A stretch of 64,000 nucleotides of DNA from Pseudomonas monteilii (GTDB taxonomy: Bacteria; Pseudomonadota; Gammaproteobacteria; Pseudomonadales; Pseudomonadaceae), in contig CP013997.1 of assembly GCA_001534745.1 (NCBI GenBank), positions 1,984,001 to 2,048,000 on the forward strand, written 5' to 3'. Position 1 is the stretch's first letter. Each line of letters starts with the position of its first letter. Made by a program: the position numbers and the translations under genes. Below, one piece after another: positions 35,538 through 45,708 of the stretch. The notes under the pieces were generated by a model, which ran no database searches, had not been told where the DNA came from, and saw only the letters and a list, made by a program, of their open reading frames with translations.

Positions 35538-38024
35538 GGTCAGTATCCTAACGGCAGCGTCTGGAAAGCCCACTATGACGAGAAGGATAATCGAATCGCT
35601 GAAACAGATGCCCTCGCCCACAAGACCGAATACCTCAACGGCGAGGACGGCCTGCCGCATACCATCATCGATGCGACGTACAAGTCCAAGTACCTGTGGT
35701 GGAACACACGCGCTCAGGTCGAGCGTTTTCAGGACTGTTCGGGCAAGAGCACCTGGTATCGCTATGACGAACGCCAGCATCTGGTGGCGGTGACCGATGC
35801 GCTGAACCAGACCACGACGCTGGAGCGTAAGCCCGATGGTGAGGTCGTGCGCATCACCCACCCGGACGGTACGACGGAGCGCTTTACCTACAACGTCCAT
35901 GGCCAGGTCCTGAGCCATACCGATGGCAAGGGTCAGACCGTCCAGCTGATGCGCACAGGGCGTGGCTTGCCGAGTAGTCGGCAGGATGCCAAGGGTCAAC
36001 GAGTTCGCTACGAGTACGACAAGGCCATTCGCCTGACGGCGTTGGTTAACGAGAACAATGCCACCTATAGCTTTGCCTACGATGCCTCGGACCGCCTGAC
36101 TGAAGAAGTGCGGGTCGATAACCTGACTCGGCGCTTCAGCTACGACATCGCCGGTCATCTCACCCGCCTGGATGAGATTGGCTACGGTGAACGAGGGGAG
36201 CGCCCTGAGCGCCAGATACTGTTCGAGCGCGACAAGATCGGTCGGTTGATCGCCAAGCTCAACGGCGACGCCAAACAGACATACGCCTACGATGATGTCG
36301 ATCGGTTGTTGAGTATTGAGCGGCACCCGACCGATACAGGCAAGCGGCTAGGGATCACCGCAGAGAAGCTCGAGTACGCCTACGACGTGCTGGGCCGACT
36401 GACGCAAGAAATCACGCCCGATGGCACGCTGGGTTATGAGTACGACCCGCTTAGCAACTTGAGCACGCTGACCTTGCCCGATGGCCGCAAGATCAATCAC
36501 CTGTATTACGGCAGTGGCCACCTGCACCAGTTGAACGTGGACGGCCAAGTCATCAGCGACATGGAACGTGATGACCTGCACCGCGAGGTGTATCGCACCC
36601 AAGGCAAGCTCACCAGCTGCTTTGGTTACGACGCCATGAGCCGCAAGGCGTGGCAGTACGCTTCGACTCTGCCTGCCGACAAGCTGTCACAGGTGCATAA
36701 CGCCGGGATCCAGACGGCGCTGTATGTAGAGCATGCGTATAACCCAATTCACCGCCGTTACCAGTATGACCCGGCGGGTGAACTGGTGCGCACGCTGGAC
36801 AAGCTGCGCGGTGAGATCACGTACGAGTACGAAGCCAATGGCCAGTTGCGTAGTCGCAATACCAGTTCAATCACCACCAGTGAGAGCTTCCGCTACGACC
36901 CGGCAGCCAACCAGCAGGACTTCAATGCGCGGCAGTTCGACAAGGTCAAGGACAACCGGATCCGGCAATGGCGGGACCAGGAGTATCGGTACGATCCATG
37001 GGGCAATCTGATCGAAAAGCGTTCGGGGCCCAGCAAGGTGCAGTACTTCAGTTACGACTGCGAGAACCGGCTGGTGCGGGCGGAGACGTTCCAGAGTGGG
37101 CGGTTGGAGAGCAAGGGTGAGTACCGTTACGACAGCCTTGGACGGCGGGTGGCCAAGCGGGCTGAAATCGAGGGTGTGGTCGAGCAGAAGCGCTTCCTTT
37201 GGCAAGGGCTGAGAATGCTGCGTGAGGAGACCCCTGGGCAGAACATCGTGTACGTGTACGAGCCAGGGAGCTATGCGCCGTTAGCGCGGATCGATCAGGT
37301 AGAAGGGGAAGAGCAGGAGGTCTATTACTTCCATACGGATCAGATTGGGACGCCGCTAGAATTGACTGATAGTAGTGGCAAAACAGTCTGGCAGGCGATC
37401 TATCGCTCTTGGGGCTCTATAGAGAATCTAATAGCTGATGAGGTTGAGCAAAGCCTGAGGTTCCAGGGTCAATACTTCGATGAAGAAACAAAGCTGCACT
37501 ACAATACTTTTAGATTCTACGATCCAGAAGTTGGGAGATATTCAACACAAGACCCGATAGGGTTGGCTGGCGGAATAAATATCTATTTCTATGGCTCGAA
37601 CCCTGTTCAAAACATAGATCCCTTAGGGTGGTGCTCAACAAAGCTGGGAATAAATATGGGTCATAGGCCCGGGGATGGGATGGCTAACCATCACCTGATT
37701 CCTGAGAAGCTAATGAAAGATCCTGTATATGGGGCAATGTTCAAGCGCCTTAAAAGTTTCGGCTTTAATGGGGACGGCCCTTCAAACGGAATATTTCTTC
37801 CCGATAAAGATAATGTCAGTTACATCAATTTGCCTGGGCACTGGACGAACCACGATGTATATACTAATAGAGTTGATGGGAAATTAATGGCACTCAATAA
37901 TATGGCAAATGACTTGACTGACACTCAGTTGATTCTGGGTATCAAGAACATACAGGATTGGGCAAGATCTGGTCTCGAGAAAGGGCTGTTTGAAGTAGAT
38001 TCAATATCTGGGAGGTTGCTGTAA
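35538..38024 (+). pseudogene. rhs: Orphan rhs core fragment with an intact HH-type nuclease tip
   Basis: The frame is open for 829 codons but begins inside the Rhs core (YPNGSVWKAHYDE) with no PAAR domain, signal or start region. An in-frame TAG lies at 35535-35537. The core from about 35630 to 37360 is nearly identical in DNA to the full-length rhs at 31040-32750. It ends with DPIGL and DPLGW, followed by a toxin tip containing MANHHLIPEKLMKDP and LPGHWTNHDVY, another HH-motif nuclease, different in sequence from the main tip. Without delivery parts it is probably silent, but it could be activated by recombination with the full-length gene. Confidence 0.85.
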
Positions 38025-38629
38025 TGGCGTTGAAGGAATATTATGTAGTTAGCTACGAAAATGTCGCGGGCATTCCGCGTTTTTTTGAGGCGGAGTGGTA
38101 TCCAAAGCTTCCTGAGCTTAACCAAACCAGGGAGAACCCTGAGAAAAGTTCCTTTGAATCTTCTTATGCGCTTGAGTTAAATCTGGAAAAATTTGAAATT
38201 GATGCTGTATTGGAGAAGTATATTGTTTCATCAAAGTTTGTAAGTTTATGCTCCAGGCTCGAATGTGAATATATTGACGTGCCGTTAGAAGTAGAATTAA
38301 GCTCCGGGGAAAAACTTGAAAATTTCAGATTTTTTTACGTTCTAAGCAGAGGTTCGTTGTTGGATGTTGAGAAGTCAAAGTTCGTGTTGACGGATAAAAG
38401 GCTTTTACGACCTGACTCGGAAAGATTGAGCGTGCTGCCCGTCTACGATAAGATTGATAGATTCGTTGTTAAGGAAGATATTCACAAGGATTTGCTCTTC
38501 TGCGAGGAGCTTAAGCAAGTAGTATGTTCTTCAGATTTCAAAGAAAACTATTTTGCTGAAAAGCTAGTCGGACTAAAATTCGAAAAAATTGACGAAAAAT
38601 TTGTTTTTGATCCGTGGGGGGATTGGTAG
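38024..38629 (+). CDS. Cognate immunity protein of the orphan rhs tip
   Basis: This 201-residue acidic cytoplasmic protein starts MALKEYYVVSYENVAGIPRF. Its ATG overlaps the toxin stop by one base (TAATG), the standard toxin/immunity junction here. The C-terminal part (VVCSSDFKENYFAEKLVGLK) recalls DUF1629/Imm11-type immunity proteins. No membrane segment is seen. Confident as a gene; family assignment is tentative. Confidence 0.8.
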   Translation: MALKEYYVVSYENVAGIPRFFEAEWYPKLPELNQTRENPEKSSFESSYALELNLEKFEIDAVLEKYIVSSKFVSLCSRLECEYIDVPLEVELSSGEKLENFRFFYVLSRGSLLDVEKSKFVLTDKRLLRPDSERLSVLPVYDKIDRFVVKEDIHKDLLFCEELKQVVCSSDFKENYFAEKLVGLKFEKIDEKFVFDPWGDW

Positions 38630-38640
38630 CTGGCTAATTT

Positions 38641-38910
38641 TAACTGGTCAAAAATCTGAGGCACGCTTGGTCTAGGTTTGCGCGGCATGGCACGTAATGG
38701 GATTGTCGGCTGCATCTGGTAACAGCCGCAGTACTGACTGCAGATATTCGGCATTGTATCCTTTGTCAGCCAGCAACCATCGGCTACGCTCACGCATTAG
38801 TCCAGCTTGCCAGCAATTCTTAAAGCATCCAGCAGCGGCTGGGCGAGAGAGATATCACAGGTTTAACCTGGTGAAAGCCTGAAATACGGTAGCACGCCAT
38901 TGGCATCACA
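38641..38910 (-). mobile_element. IS5-family remnant, internal/3' piece
   Basis: The sequence matches, in the minus orientation, the central part of the elements at 51537-52226 and 58075-58986 (TTGCGCGGCATGGCACG, CTGCATCTGGTAACAG, CTTGCCAGCAATTCTTA). It is broken in all frames. It joins directly to an rhs core fragment at its right side, which suggests the IS marked a deletion endpoint. Confidence 0.7.
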
Positions 38911-40495
38911 CACACGCCCGATAGCACGCTGAGTTATGAGTACCACCCTCTGAGCAACTTGACCACGCCGCCCCTGCCCGATGGACGCTAGATCAATCAC
39001 TTGTACTACGGCAGCGGTCACCTGCATCAGCTGAACGTGGACGGCCAGGTCATCAGTGACATGAAGCGGGATGATCTGCACCGCGAGGTCTATTAGAACC
39101 CAGGGCAAGCTCACCAGTTGCTTCGGCTATGACGCCATGGGCCGCAAGGCCTGGCAGTACGCTTCGACGCTGCCTGCCGACAAGCTCTCGCAGGTGCACA
39201 ACGCGGGGATCCAGACGGCGCTGTATGTGGAGCATGCGTACAACCCAATCCATCGGCGTTACGAGTACGATCCGGAAGGTGAGCTGGTGCGCACACTAGA
39301 CAAGCTGCGTGGTGAGATCACGTACGAGTACGAAGCCAACGACCAGTTGAGTAGCCGCAATACCGGCTCGATCACCACCAGCGAGAGCTTCCGCTACGAC
39401 CCGGCAGCCAACCAGTTGGACTTCAATGCGCGGCAGCTCGACAAGGTCAAGGACAACCGGATTCGGCAGTGGCGAGACCAGGAGTATCGGTACGACCCCT
39501 GGGGCAACCTGATCGAAAAGCGCTCGGGGCCGAGCAAGGTGCAGTACTTCAGCTATGACTGCGAAAACCGGCTGGTGCGGGCGGAGACGTTCCAGAGTGG
39601 TCGGTTGGAGAGCAAGGGTGAGTACCGCTACGACAGCCTTGGACGGCGGGTGGCCAAGCGGGCTGAAATCGAGGGTGTTGTCGAGCAGAAGCGCTTCCTT
39701 TGGCAAGGGTTGCGGATGCTGCGCGAGGGGACGCCTGGACAGAACATCGTGTACCTGTACGAGCCAGGGAGCTATGCGCCGTTAGCCCGGATCGATCAGG
39801 AGGAAGGAGAAGGATAGGAGGTCTATTACTTCCATACGGACCAGATTGGGACGCCGCTGGAGTTAACGGATAGTAAAGGGGAAGTTGTTTGGCAGGTTAC
39901 GTACTGTTCGTGGGGTATAGTTGAGCACGTCCACATCGAAAAAATTCAGCAAAGCTTGCGGTTCCAAGGTCAGTACAGTGATAGTGAAACCGCATTACAC
40001 TATAATACATTTAGATACTATGATGCTGAGAGCGGGCGATTTGTCACTCAGGATCCAATCGGATTAGGGGGTGGTTTTAATCTCTATCAGTATGCTGCTA
40101 ACCCGTTGGGTTGGTTGGATCCAACCGGTCTGGCAACTTATAATACTATACCTGGCATTTCAGGTTTCCAGAAGCATCGTATCATTCCACAACAGCTGCA
40201 TGATCATCCGGTTTTAAAAGCCGCAGGCATGAATATTCATGAGTCGAAAAACATAATTTATTTACCTAAATATGCTGAAAATCACCCGGTGAGAACTGTC
40301 CACAGAGGTTCTCACCCTGCATATAATGAGCAGGTTGTAGAAAGATTAAGGGAAATTGAACTAAGAGGATTGGAGCACGGGTGGACGAAAGATCAGTATC
40401 GTTCAGCAGTAAATGATCTCATCGCCGAAAATCGTCAAGGGTTACGTCGCGGCCAAATAAAGCTAAATAAAAATTCAGTGAGAGGAACTTGTTAA
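38911..40495 (+). pseudogene. rhs: Orphan rhs fragment with inactivated AHH-type tip
   Basis: The core restarts at about 38911 (GCACGCTGAGTTATGAG) and continues to the tip, with an early frameshift (about 39092), nonsense codons and an in-frame TAG at 39815-39817 where other copies have CAG. After DPIGL and DPTGL the tip is a close paralog of the main toxin, but the motif reads KHRIIPQQL. The second histidine codon is CGT (40178-40180), a single-base change from CAT that should abolish activity. The rest of the tip (NIIYLPKYAENHPVRTVHRG) is intact. Confidence 0.85.
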
Positions 40496-41056
40496 ATGAA
40501 AATTATGATCCCCAATGATGAGTACCCTGAAAAATATTGGCTTAAGTATGATCATGAAAAAAATCCGAGTCATCTGGAATTTTTTTTAGCAAAAAAATTG
40601 GAGGCCTTTGATAGGCCAATAGTCTTTAGTGTAAAAAGCAAGGTTAGTTTAGCTAATTTTAAAAAATTCGATTTTCTTTACAGTGATGGCCCTATCTTGG
40701 TAAGTGAGAGGGTCTCTAAGATTCTTCGCGACAATTGTCCTGACGAAATTCAGCTTTTCCCCGTTATAGTCAATGTTAACGACGAAAGCCTTACGGACTA
40801 TGCTATTTTGAATATATTGAAGTCGGAAGAAGCGTTTGATTTAGATAGCTGTGTATATGTCCCTCTAATTAAATCTATGCCGGACGGGCCCAAAAGGTTT
40901 AAAAAAATAGCTCTGCAAGACAAGCTATCGAGCGCGCATATTTTCAGGGCTTCCGAAAATAGAGGAAGTGTCATTTTTTCAGAAAAGCTTGCTCAGATTT
41001 TTACAGGCGCTTCTGTAAAGGGTGTTGAATTTGTTTCGGGGCTTGAAGGGATTTAA
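40496..41056 (+). CDS. Paralog of the AHH-nuclease immunity protein
   Basis: This 186-residue protein starts MKIMIPNDEYPEKYWLKYDH and aligns along its whole length with the immunity protein at 33392-33940. It begins with no gap after the toxin stop, as in that pair. It has diverged noticeably (for example FSEKLAQIFTGASVKGVEF against LSDRLAQALEETSVKGIRF), so it may recognise a different tip variant. The frame is intact although the neighbouring toxin is dead. Confidence 0.85.
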   Translation: MKIMIPNDEYPEKYWLKYDHEKNPSHLEFFLAKKLEAFDRPIVFSVKSKVSLANFKKFDFLYSDGPILVSERVSKILRDNCPDEIQLFPVIVNVNDESLTDYAILNILKSEEAFDLDSCVYVPLIKSMPDGPKRFKKIALQDKLSSAHIFRASENRGSVIFSEKLAQIFTGASVKGVEFVSGLEGI

Positions 41057-41124
41057 TATTCCAAATCTTGCTGCGAGCAGTCATTTCCTTGACTGCGGCG
41101 AGTACTTACGTGTGTTCGAACAGT

Positions 41125-42722
41125 TCGTATATTTGATAACGTTAAAGACAACCGCATCCAGAAGTACCGGTACGATCCGTGAGGCAACATGATCGAGAAG
41201 CGCTCGGAGCCTAGCAAGGTGCAATACTTCAGCTACAACTGCGACAACCGGCTAGTGCAAGCGGAGATGTCCCAAAGTGGTCGGTTGGAGAGCAAGGGGT
41301 GAGTACCGCTACGACAGTCCTGGACGGCGGGTGGCTACGACGCCATGGGCCGCAAGGCCTGGCAGTACGCCCCGACACTGCCTGCCGACAAGCCGTCGCA
41401 GATGCACAACGCGGGGATCCAGACGGCGCTGTATGTGGAGCATGCCTACAACCCGATCCATCGACGTTACGAGTACGATCCGGCGGGTGAGCTGGTGCGC
41501 ACACTAGACAAGCTGCGCGGTGAGATCACGTACGAGTACGAAGCCAACGGCCAGTTGCGTAGCCGCAACACCGGTTCAATCACCACCAGTGAGAGCTTCC
41601 GCTACGACCCGGCAGCCAACCAGCTGGACTTCAATGCGCGGCAGTTCGACAAGGTCAAGGACAACCGGATTCGGCAGTGGCGGGATCAGGAGTATCGGTA
41701 CGATCCGTGGGGCAACCTGATCGAGAAGCGCTCGGGGCCGAGCAAGGTGCAGTACTTCAGCTATGACTGCGAGAACCGGCTGGTGCGGGCGGAGACGTTC
41801 CGCAGTGGTCGGTTGGAGAGCAAGGGTGAGTACCGCTACGACAGCCTTGGACGGCGGGTGGCCAAGCGCGCTGAAATTGAGGGTGTGGTCGAACAGAAGC
41901 GCTTCCTGTGGCAAGGGTTGCGGATGCTGCGCGAGGAAACGCCTGGGTAGAACATCGTGTATCTGTACGAGCCGGGCAGCTATGCGCCGTTAACGCGGAT
42001 CGATCAAGTAGAAGGGGAAGGGCAGGAGGTCTATTACTTCCATACGGATCAGATCGGAACTCCGCTGGAGTTGACGGATAGTCAAGGGGAAATTATTTGG
42101 CAAGTGTCGTACTGTTCATGGGGAATATAGAGACATCAATCAAGGATGGTGTTGAGCAGAATTTACGCCTACCAGGGTAGTACGCTGATTTATAAATAAG
42201 CCTGAACTACAATACGTTCAGGGCTTACGATCCTGAGGTCGGAAGGTTCATATCCCAAGATCCGATTAGACTGCTCGGGGGTATAAGTTTTTGCCAATAC
42301 GCCACTAACCCAATCGGATGGTTAGATTCATTAGGTTGGACTGGCAATCCAGCTAATGCTACACATAGTGCATATGAGGGCGTCAAAGAAGGTAAGCCTT
42401 AAATAGGCTATGCAAGCAAGCCAGGTTTGGATCATCCTGCCCAAGATGTGTTGGATTATAGATACTCGAATACCAGAATGTTTAATGTGCCACCTGAACC
42501 ATTTTTTGTTGAAGATGGCCAGGCAGGGAAAGATATTGCAAGAGGGCTTGAGTAAAGAGTGTTTGAAGATAGAGATGGTTTAAAAAGGACCTCTAACAGG
42601 CAAAACCCTGCTGGCGTTGAAACCTCAAACAGAGATCGCTATCGTGTAGCTGCTGATAAGCATAGGGCTGAAACTGGAATGAAGAAATCTGGGGCGAAGG
42701 TTAAAGGGAGTGTGTCATGTTA
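41125..42722 (+). pseudogene. rhs: Rearranged rhs fragment with degenerate toxin tip
   Basis: Two core pieces are joined out of order. The segment 41125-41335 matches the FDKVKDNRIRQ to RRVA part, then at 41336 the sequence jumps back to GYDAMGRKA and runs on again. Stop codons occur at 41300, 41948 and later. The core ends near DPIRL and LDSLGW. The tip contains KEGKP-stop-IGYASKPGLDHPAQD, PPEPFFVEDGQAGKDIARG and DRYRVAADKHRAETG, with at least two in-frame stops. YIG beside GYASKPG hints at a GIY-YIG-like fold, but this is weak. Its end (ATGTTAA) overlaps the next gene's start. Confidence 0.75.
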
Positions 42723-43250
42723 AAGTCGTTAAAATGGCAAGAGGGATTGATTCTTAGCTTTGAAATTGAGAAAGGAATCTACGCAATTTCTCAAATGCGG
42801 GAAAATTATCTGTTGGAGGTATTTAACATATTTGCAGAAGGAGATGAGTGGGAGGGAATAGATCTCAATGGCGTTGAATTGTTATTTACGATATTTGTAT
42901 CGATTAAAAATACTAAAAAGATTTTTTCGAGATTGATTGATGATGGGTCTGTTAAGCCTAATAGAAGGCCGGTTGAAAAATATATGTTGTCTGCTGTATT
43001 TGGTATTCCAGGGAATACAGGTGCTAGACTGATATGTTTATCGAAGAATCATTCAAATATCGGTGCGGAAATAATAAATGATTCCCTCTCGCCAGATGAT
43101 GATTTGGAGACAATTTATCGATATGATCTTTGCGGCATGGTAGGAGATCCTGACAAAATAATTTCAAGGATCAATACGTATAGGAAGACTGGCGTTAATT
43201 GGGACTCTTCCAAAGAGTTTTTGTTTCCTGGCATTAAAAGGCCTGGTTAG
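42717..43250 (+). CDS. Orphan immunity protein, Imm26-like
   Basis: This 177-residue cytoplasmic protein starts MLKSLKWQEGLILSFEIEKG and continues IYAISQMRENYLLEVFNIFA. The opening, a beta strand pattern with a charged GxIxxFxIxxGxYAxxQ run, resembles Imm26-type immunity proteins. Its ATG overlaps the toxin stop. The toxin is broken and this gene is whole. AT-rich codon use differs from the rhs core. Confidence 0.7.
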   Translation: MLKSLKWQEGLILSFEIEKGIYAISQMRENYLLEVFNIFAEGDEWEGIDLNGVELLFTIFVSIKNTKKIFSRLIDDGSVKPNRRPVEKYMLSAVFGIPGNTGARLICLSKNHSNIGAEIINDSLSPDDDLETIYRYDLCGMVGDPDKIISRINTYRKTGVNWDSSKEFLFPGIKRPG

Positions 43251-43478
43251 TAAAGGGTTGAGCCATTATATATAATAGAAATAATTATTACTCAAGGAGG
43301 TAGTGTTGTAGATGTAAGGCACTGGCGTCCTGAGCCGCTGTGGTGAGTTCTTCTGCCTGCCTTATAAGAAAATCCTTTCGATGCTCTTCCGCAAAGCTGG
43401 CAAGTACTAAGCCAGCGGTTACTATAAGGCGATTTAAAGCAGCAGGCTTGACCGAAGAAAGCTGGTTGCGCTAACTTG

Positions 43479-43648
43479 AGGCGCACTATAATAACCCAGA
43501 GCTAGTAAATTATCGAGGGGATCTGAAAATTACCGAGAATGGTATGCCTGGTAAAATAATTGCATCAAATGTCTCGCCCTCGCAAGGGTGGGAGTTAACT
43601 AAGCAATGGGCAAGATCAAAAGGGGCAGCGATGCCTGGGTGTAGCTAA
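43479..43648 (+). pseudogene. 3' tail of a lost toxin
   Basis: A frame reading HYNNPELVNYRGDLKITENG, then GWELTKQWARSKGAAMPGCS, ends TAA at 43646-43648 and overlaps the next ATG by one base. No rhs core is attached. The 43256-43478 stretch before it holds stops in all plus frames and nothing I can recognise. It looks like the C-terminal end of a toxin tip whose core was deleted. Confidence 0.6.
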
Positions 43649-44682
43649 TGAAATCAAGTAAAGTGTGCTATGTAACTGTCAATGACTCAAGGTTGCTAAC
43701 TAGCGGTGCAATTAATATTGCTGGATTGAATATACCGATGTCGAGTTTTAACTTTGCGGAATTCAAGAGCTTGCAAAGAAAAACGCTTGTCAGCTGTAGT
43801 GTGATGGAGGAAGGGCCACTATATGGCTCAGCGATAGGTAGCCGAAAAATATCAGAACAAGAAATGAGGCTCAATATTTCAGAGGCTGGGCCTGTAGAAA
43901 TAGAATTTGCAAAAGAAAAGTTTTTGGTGAGCGCTGGTGATTTGTCGTGCGGCACTTACTTGTTAAGTGTTGAGGTGTACTTGGAGGTACCGCTAAAAGC
44001 GCAAGGTGGTGTGCCTGAGCACATCAAACCAATTCTACACTACTCAGAGGTACTTCGAGTTATATTCAGGATAGGACGTACTGACAATACTGTTATGCAG
44101 CGGGCGGCTAAAAGACATCCGATATATGAAACTTATGGTGAGCTTGGTTTTTTTATAGCAGATCTGAAGAGGATGAATGAGTATGTGGTGTCTAGACTTG
44201 GCGAAGGTAATATAAATCTGAAAGATGCCTTCTGTGAAACAGAAATTGCGAATGAGCTATTTGATAGGGGATTGCTAATTTTAGTTTGGGGGGTGACGCC
44301 CTGGACATACTACTTTTACGACTTGGACTCAAGTGGTCATATTATGAAAGCTCCGAGTTTGAGTCGACCGCAATTTACTGGAGTTTACAAGTTTATATCT
44401 GAAATCGAAAATCCGAGCCTTGTGCCTGGTGATTTTTTAGAAACTTGGCCGGACTGCTTAGATCTGGATTTCCCTAGGATCTCTTTGCCCGGAAATGTTG
44501 ACTCAGTGCAAGTCGATATACATGCAACAGGATTTTATATTCCAGGGGTTGGCATAGGGCCAAACTTGGCAGTGGTGACTGCGTATCGCAATGATGATTT
44601 TGTTGTGGGTCAGCCTTTGCTAACAGCTGATCTTGAAAGCGTTGAGTCAAAATTGTGCTTTCGAAACCCGCTTGGTAGGTAA
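43648..44682 (+). CDS. Orphan 344-residue protein, candidate immunity
   Basis: This 344-residue protein starts MKSSKVCYVTVNDSRLLTSG. It is rich in beta-strand-like sequence in the first 130 residues (SAGDLSCGTYLLSVEVYLEV) and has no signal or membrane segment. The later part includes LLILVWGVTPWTYYFYDLD. It overlaps the toxin tail by TAATG, so it sits in the immunity position, but it is larger than a usual immunity protein and may carry another role. No family recognised. Confidence 0.7.
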   Translation: MKSSKVCYVTVNDSRLLTSGAINIAGLNIPMSSFNFAEFKSLQRKTLVSCSVMEEGPLYGSAIGSRKISEQEMRLNISEAGPVEIEFAKEKFLVSAGDLSCGTYLLSVEVYLEVPLKAQGGVPEHIKPILHYSEVLRVIFRIGRTDNTVMQRAAKRHPIYETYGELGFFIADLKRMNEYVVSRLGEGNINLKDAFCETEIANELFDRGLLILVWGVTPWTYYFYDLDSSGHIMKAPSLSRPQFTGVYKFISEIENPSLVPGDFLETWPDCLDLDFPRISLPGNVDSVQVDIHATGFYIPGVGIGPNLAVVTAYRNDDFVVGQPLLTADLESVESKLCFRNPLGR

Positions 44683-44727
44683 ATTTATTTTATATTAAAT
44701 GTAGGGCCTTAAGTTTTTTGATAAATT

Positions 44728-45690
44728 CGGACCAGCCGGTGAACTAGTAAGCTCGTTAGACAAGCTGCATGGTGAGATCACGTACGAGTACAAAGCCAAT
44801 GACCAGTTGCGTAGTCGCAATACCGGCTTGATCACCACCAGCGAGAGCTTACGCTACGACCCGGCAGCCAACCAGCTGGACTTTAATACGCGGCAGTTCG
44901 ACAAGGTCAAGGACAGCCGGATTCGGCAGCGACGGGATCAGGAGTATCGGTACGATCCGTAGAGCAACCTGATCAAGAAACGTTCGGGGCCGATAAAGTG
45001 CAGTACTTCAGCTACGACTGCGAGAACCGGCTGGTGCGGGCGGAGACGTTCCAGAAGGGTCGGCTGAAGAGCAAGGGTGAGTACCGCTACGACAGCCTTG
45101 GGCGGCGGGTGGCCAAGCGCGCTGAAATCGAGGGTGTGGTCGAGCAGAAGCGCTTTCTCTGGCAAGGGTTGCGGATGCTGCGATAGGAAACGCCTGGGCA
45201 GAGCATCGTGTATTTGTAGGAGCAGGGAGCTATGCGCCGTTAGCGCGGATCAATCAGGTGGAAGGGGAAGAGCAGGAGGTTTTTACTTCCATACGGATCA
45301 GATCGGGACGCCGATGGAGTTGACTGATAGCAAAGGTGAAATTGTTTGGCAAGCAATGTACAGGGTATAGGGCAAAGTAGAGCGGTTGTTAGCGAATAAA
45401 TTTGAGCAAAATCTTCGCTTTCAGGGCTAGTATTTCGATAAAGACACAGAGTTGCATTATAATACGTTCCGGTATTACGATCTGGAAGTGGCTCGATTTA
45501 TTACGCAAACTCCTATAAGCATCTTCGGCGGATATAATCTTAATAGATATACGCCTAACCCGTTCGTATGGTCCGATCCGATTGGTCTAACACCGTGCGG
45601 GGTTAAATACGGTGAGCTAGAAGGCTTAGGTTGACCTATAGGCAGAGCAGAAGGCTCAGGTGGCTTGCTTGAAAACTAAACAGTGCTCAA
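44728..45690 (+). pseudogene. rhs: Degenerate rhs core fragment
   Basis: Core sequence begins at about 44728 (GGACCAGCCGGTGAACT) and runs through the SESLRYDPAANQLDF, KRFLWQGLRMLR and FHTDQIGTPMELTD blocks. It has frameshifts (about 44990, 45285) and stops (45184, 45368, 45430). It ends in YNLNRYTPNPFVWSDPIGLT and a few toxin codons (PCGVKYGELEGLG) before stopping. The toxin tip is essentially gone. Confidence 0.8.
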
Positions 45691-45708
45691 TCCTTCAGGG
45701 ATGTAGAT

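Larger units (their letters stand above)
34595..35582 (+). repeat. ~990-bp direct repeat, copy 1
   Basis: The stretch from the NucA-like toxin tail through the ComJ-like gene, two hairpins and the first bases of an rhs core fragment is repeated, with scattered substitutions, at 54999-55990. Both copies begin ATAAGACAC and both end in a shared rhs core phrase (GGCAGCGTCTGGAAAGCCC). Confidence 0.85.

Noticed and set aside
43256..43478. A possible gene or IS remnant before the toxin tail
   Set aside because: Stops occur in all plus frames and the 64-codon minus frame has no recognisable feature. I could not assign it.
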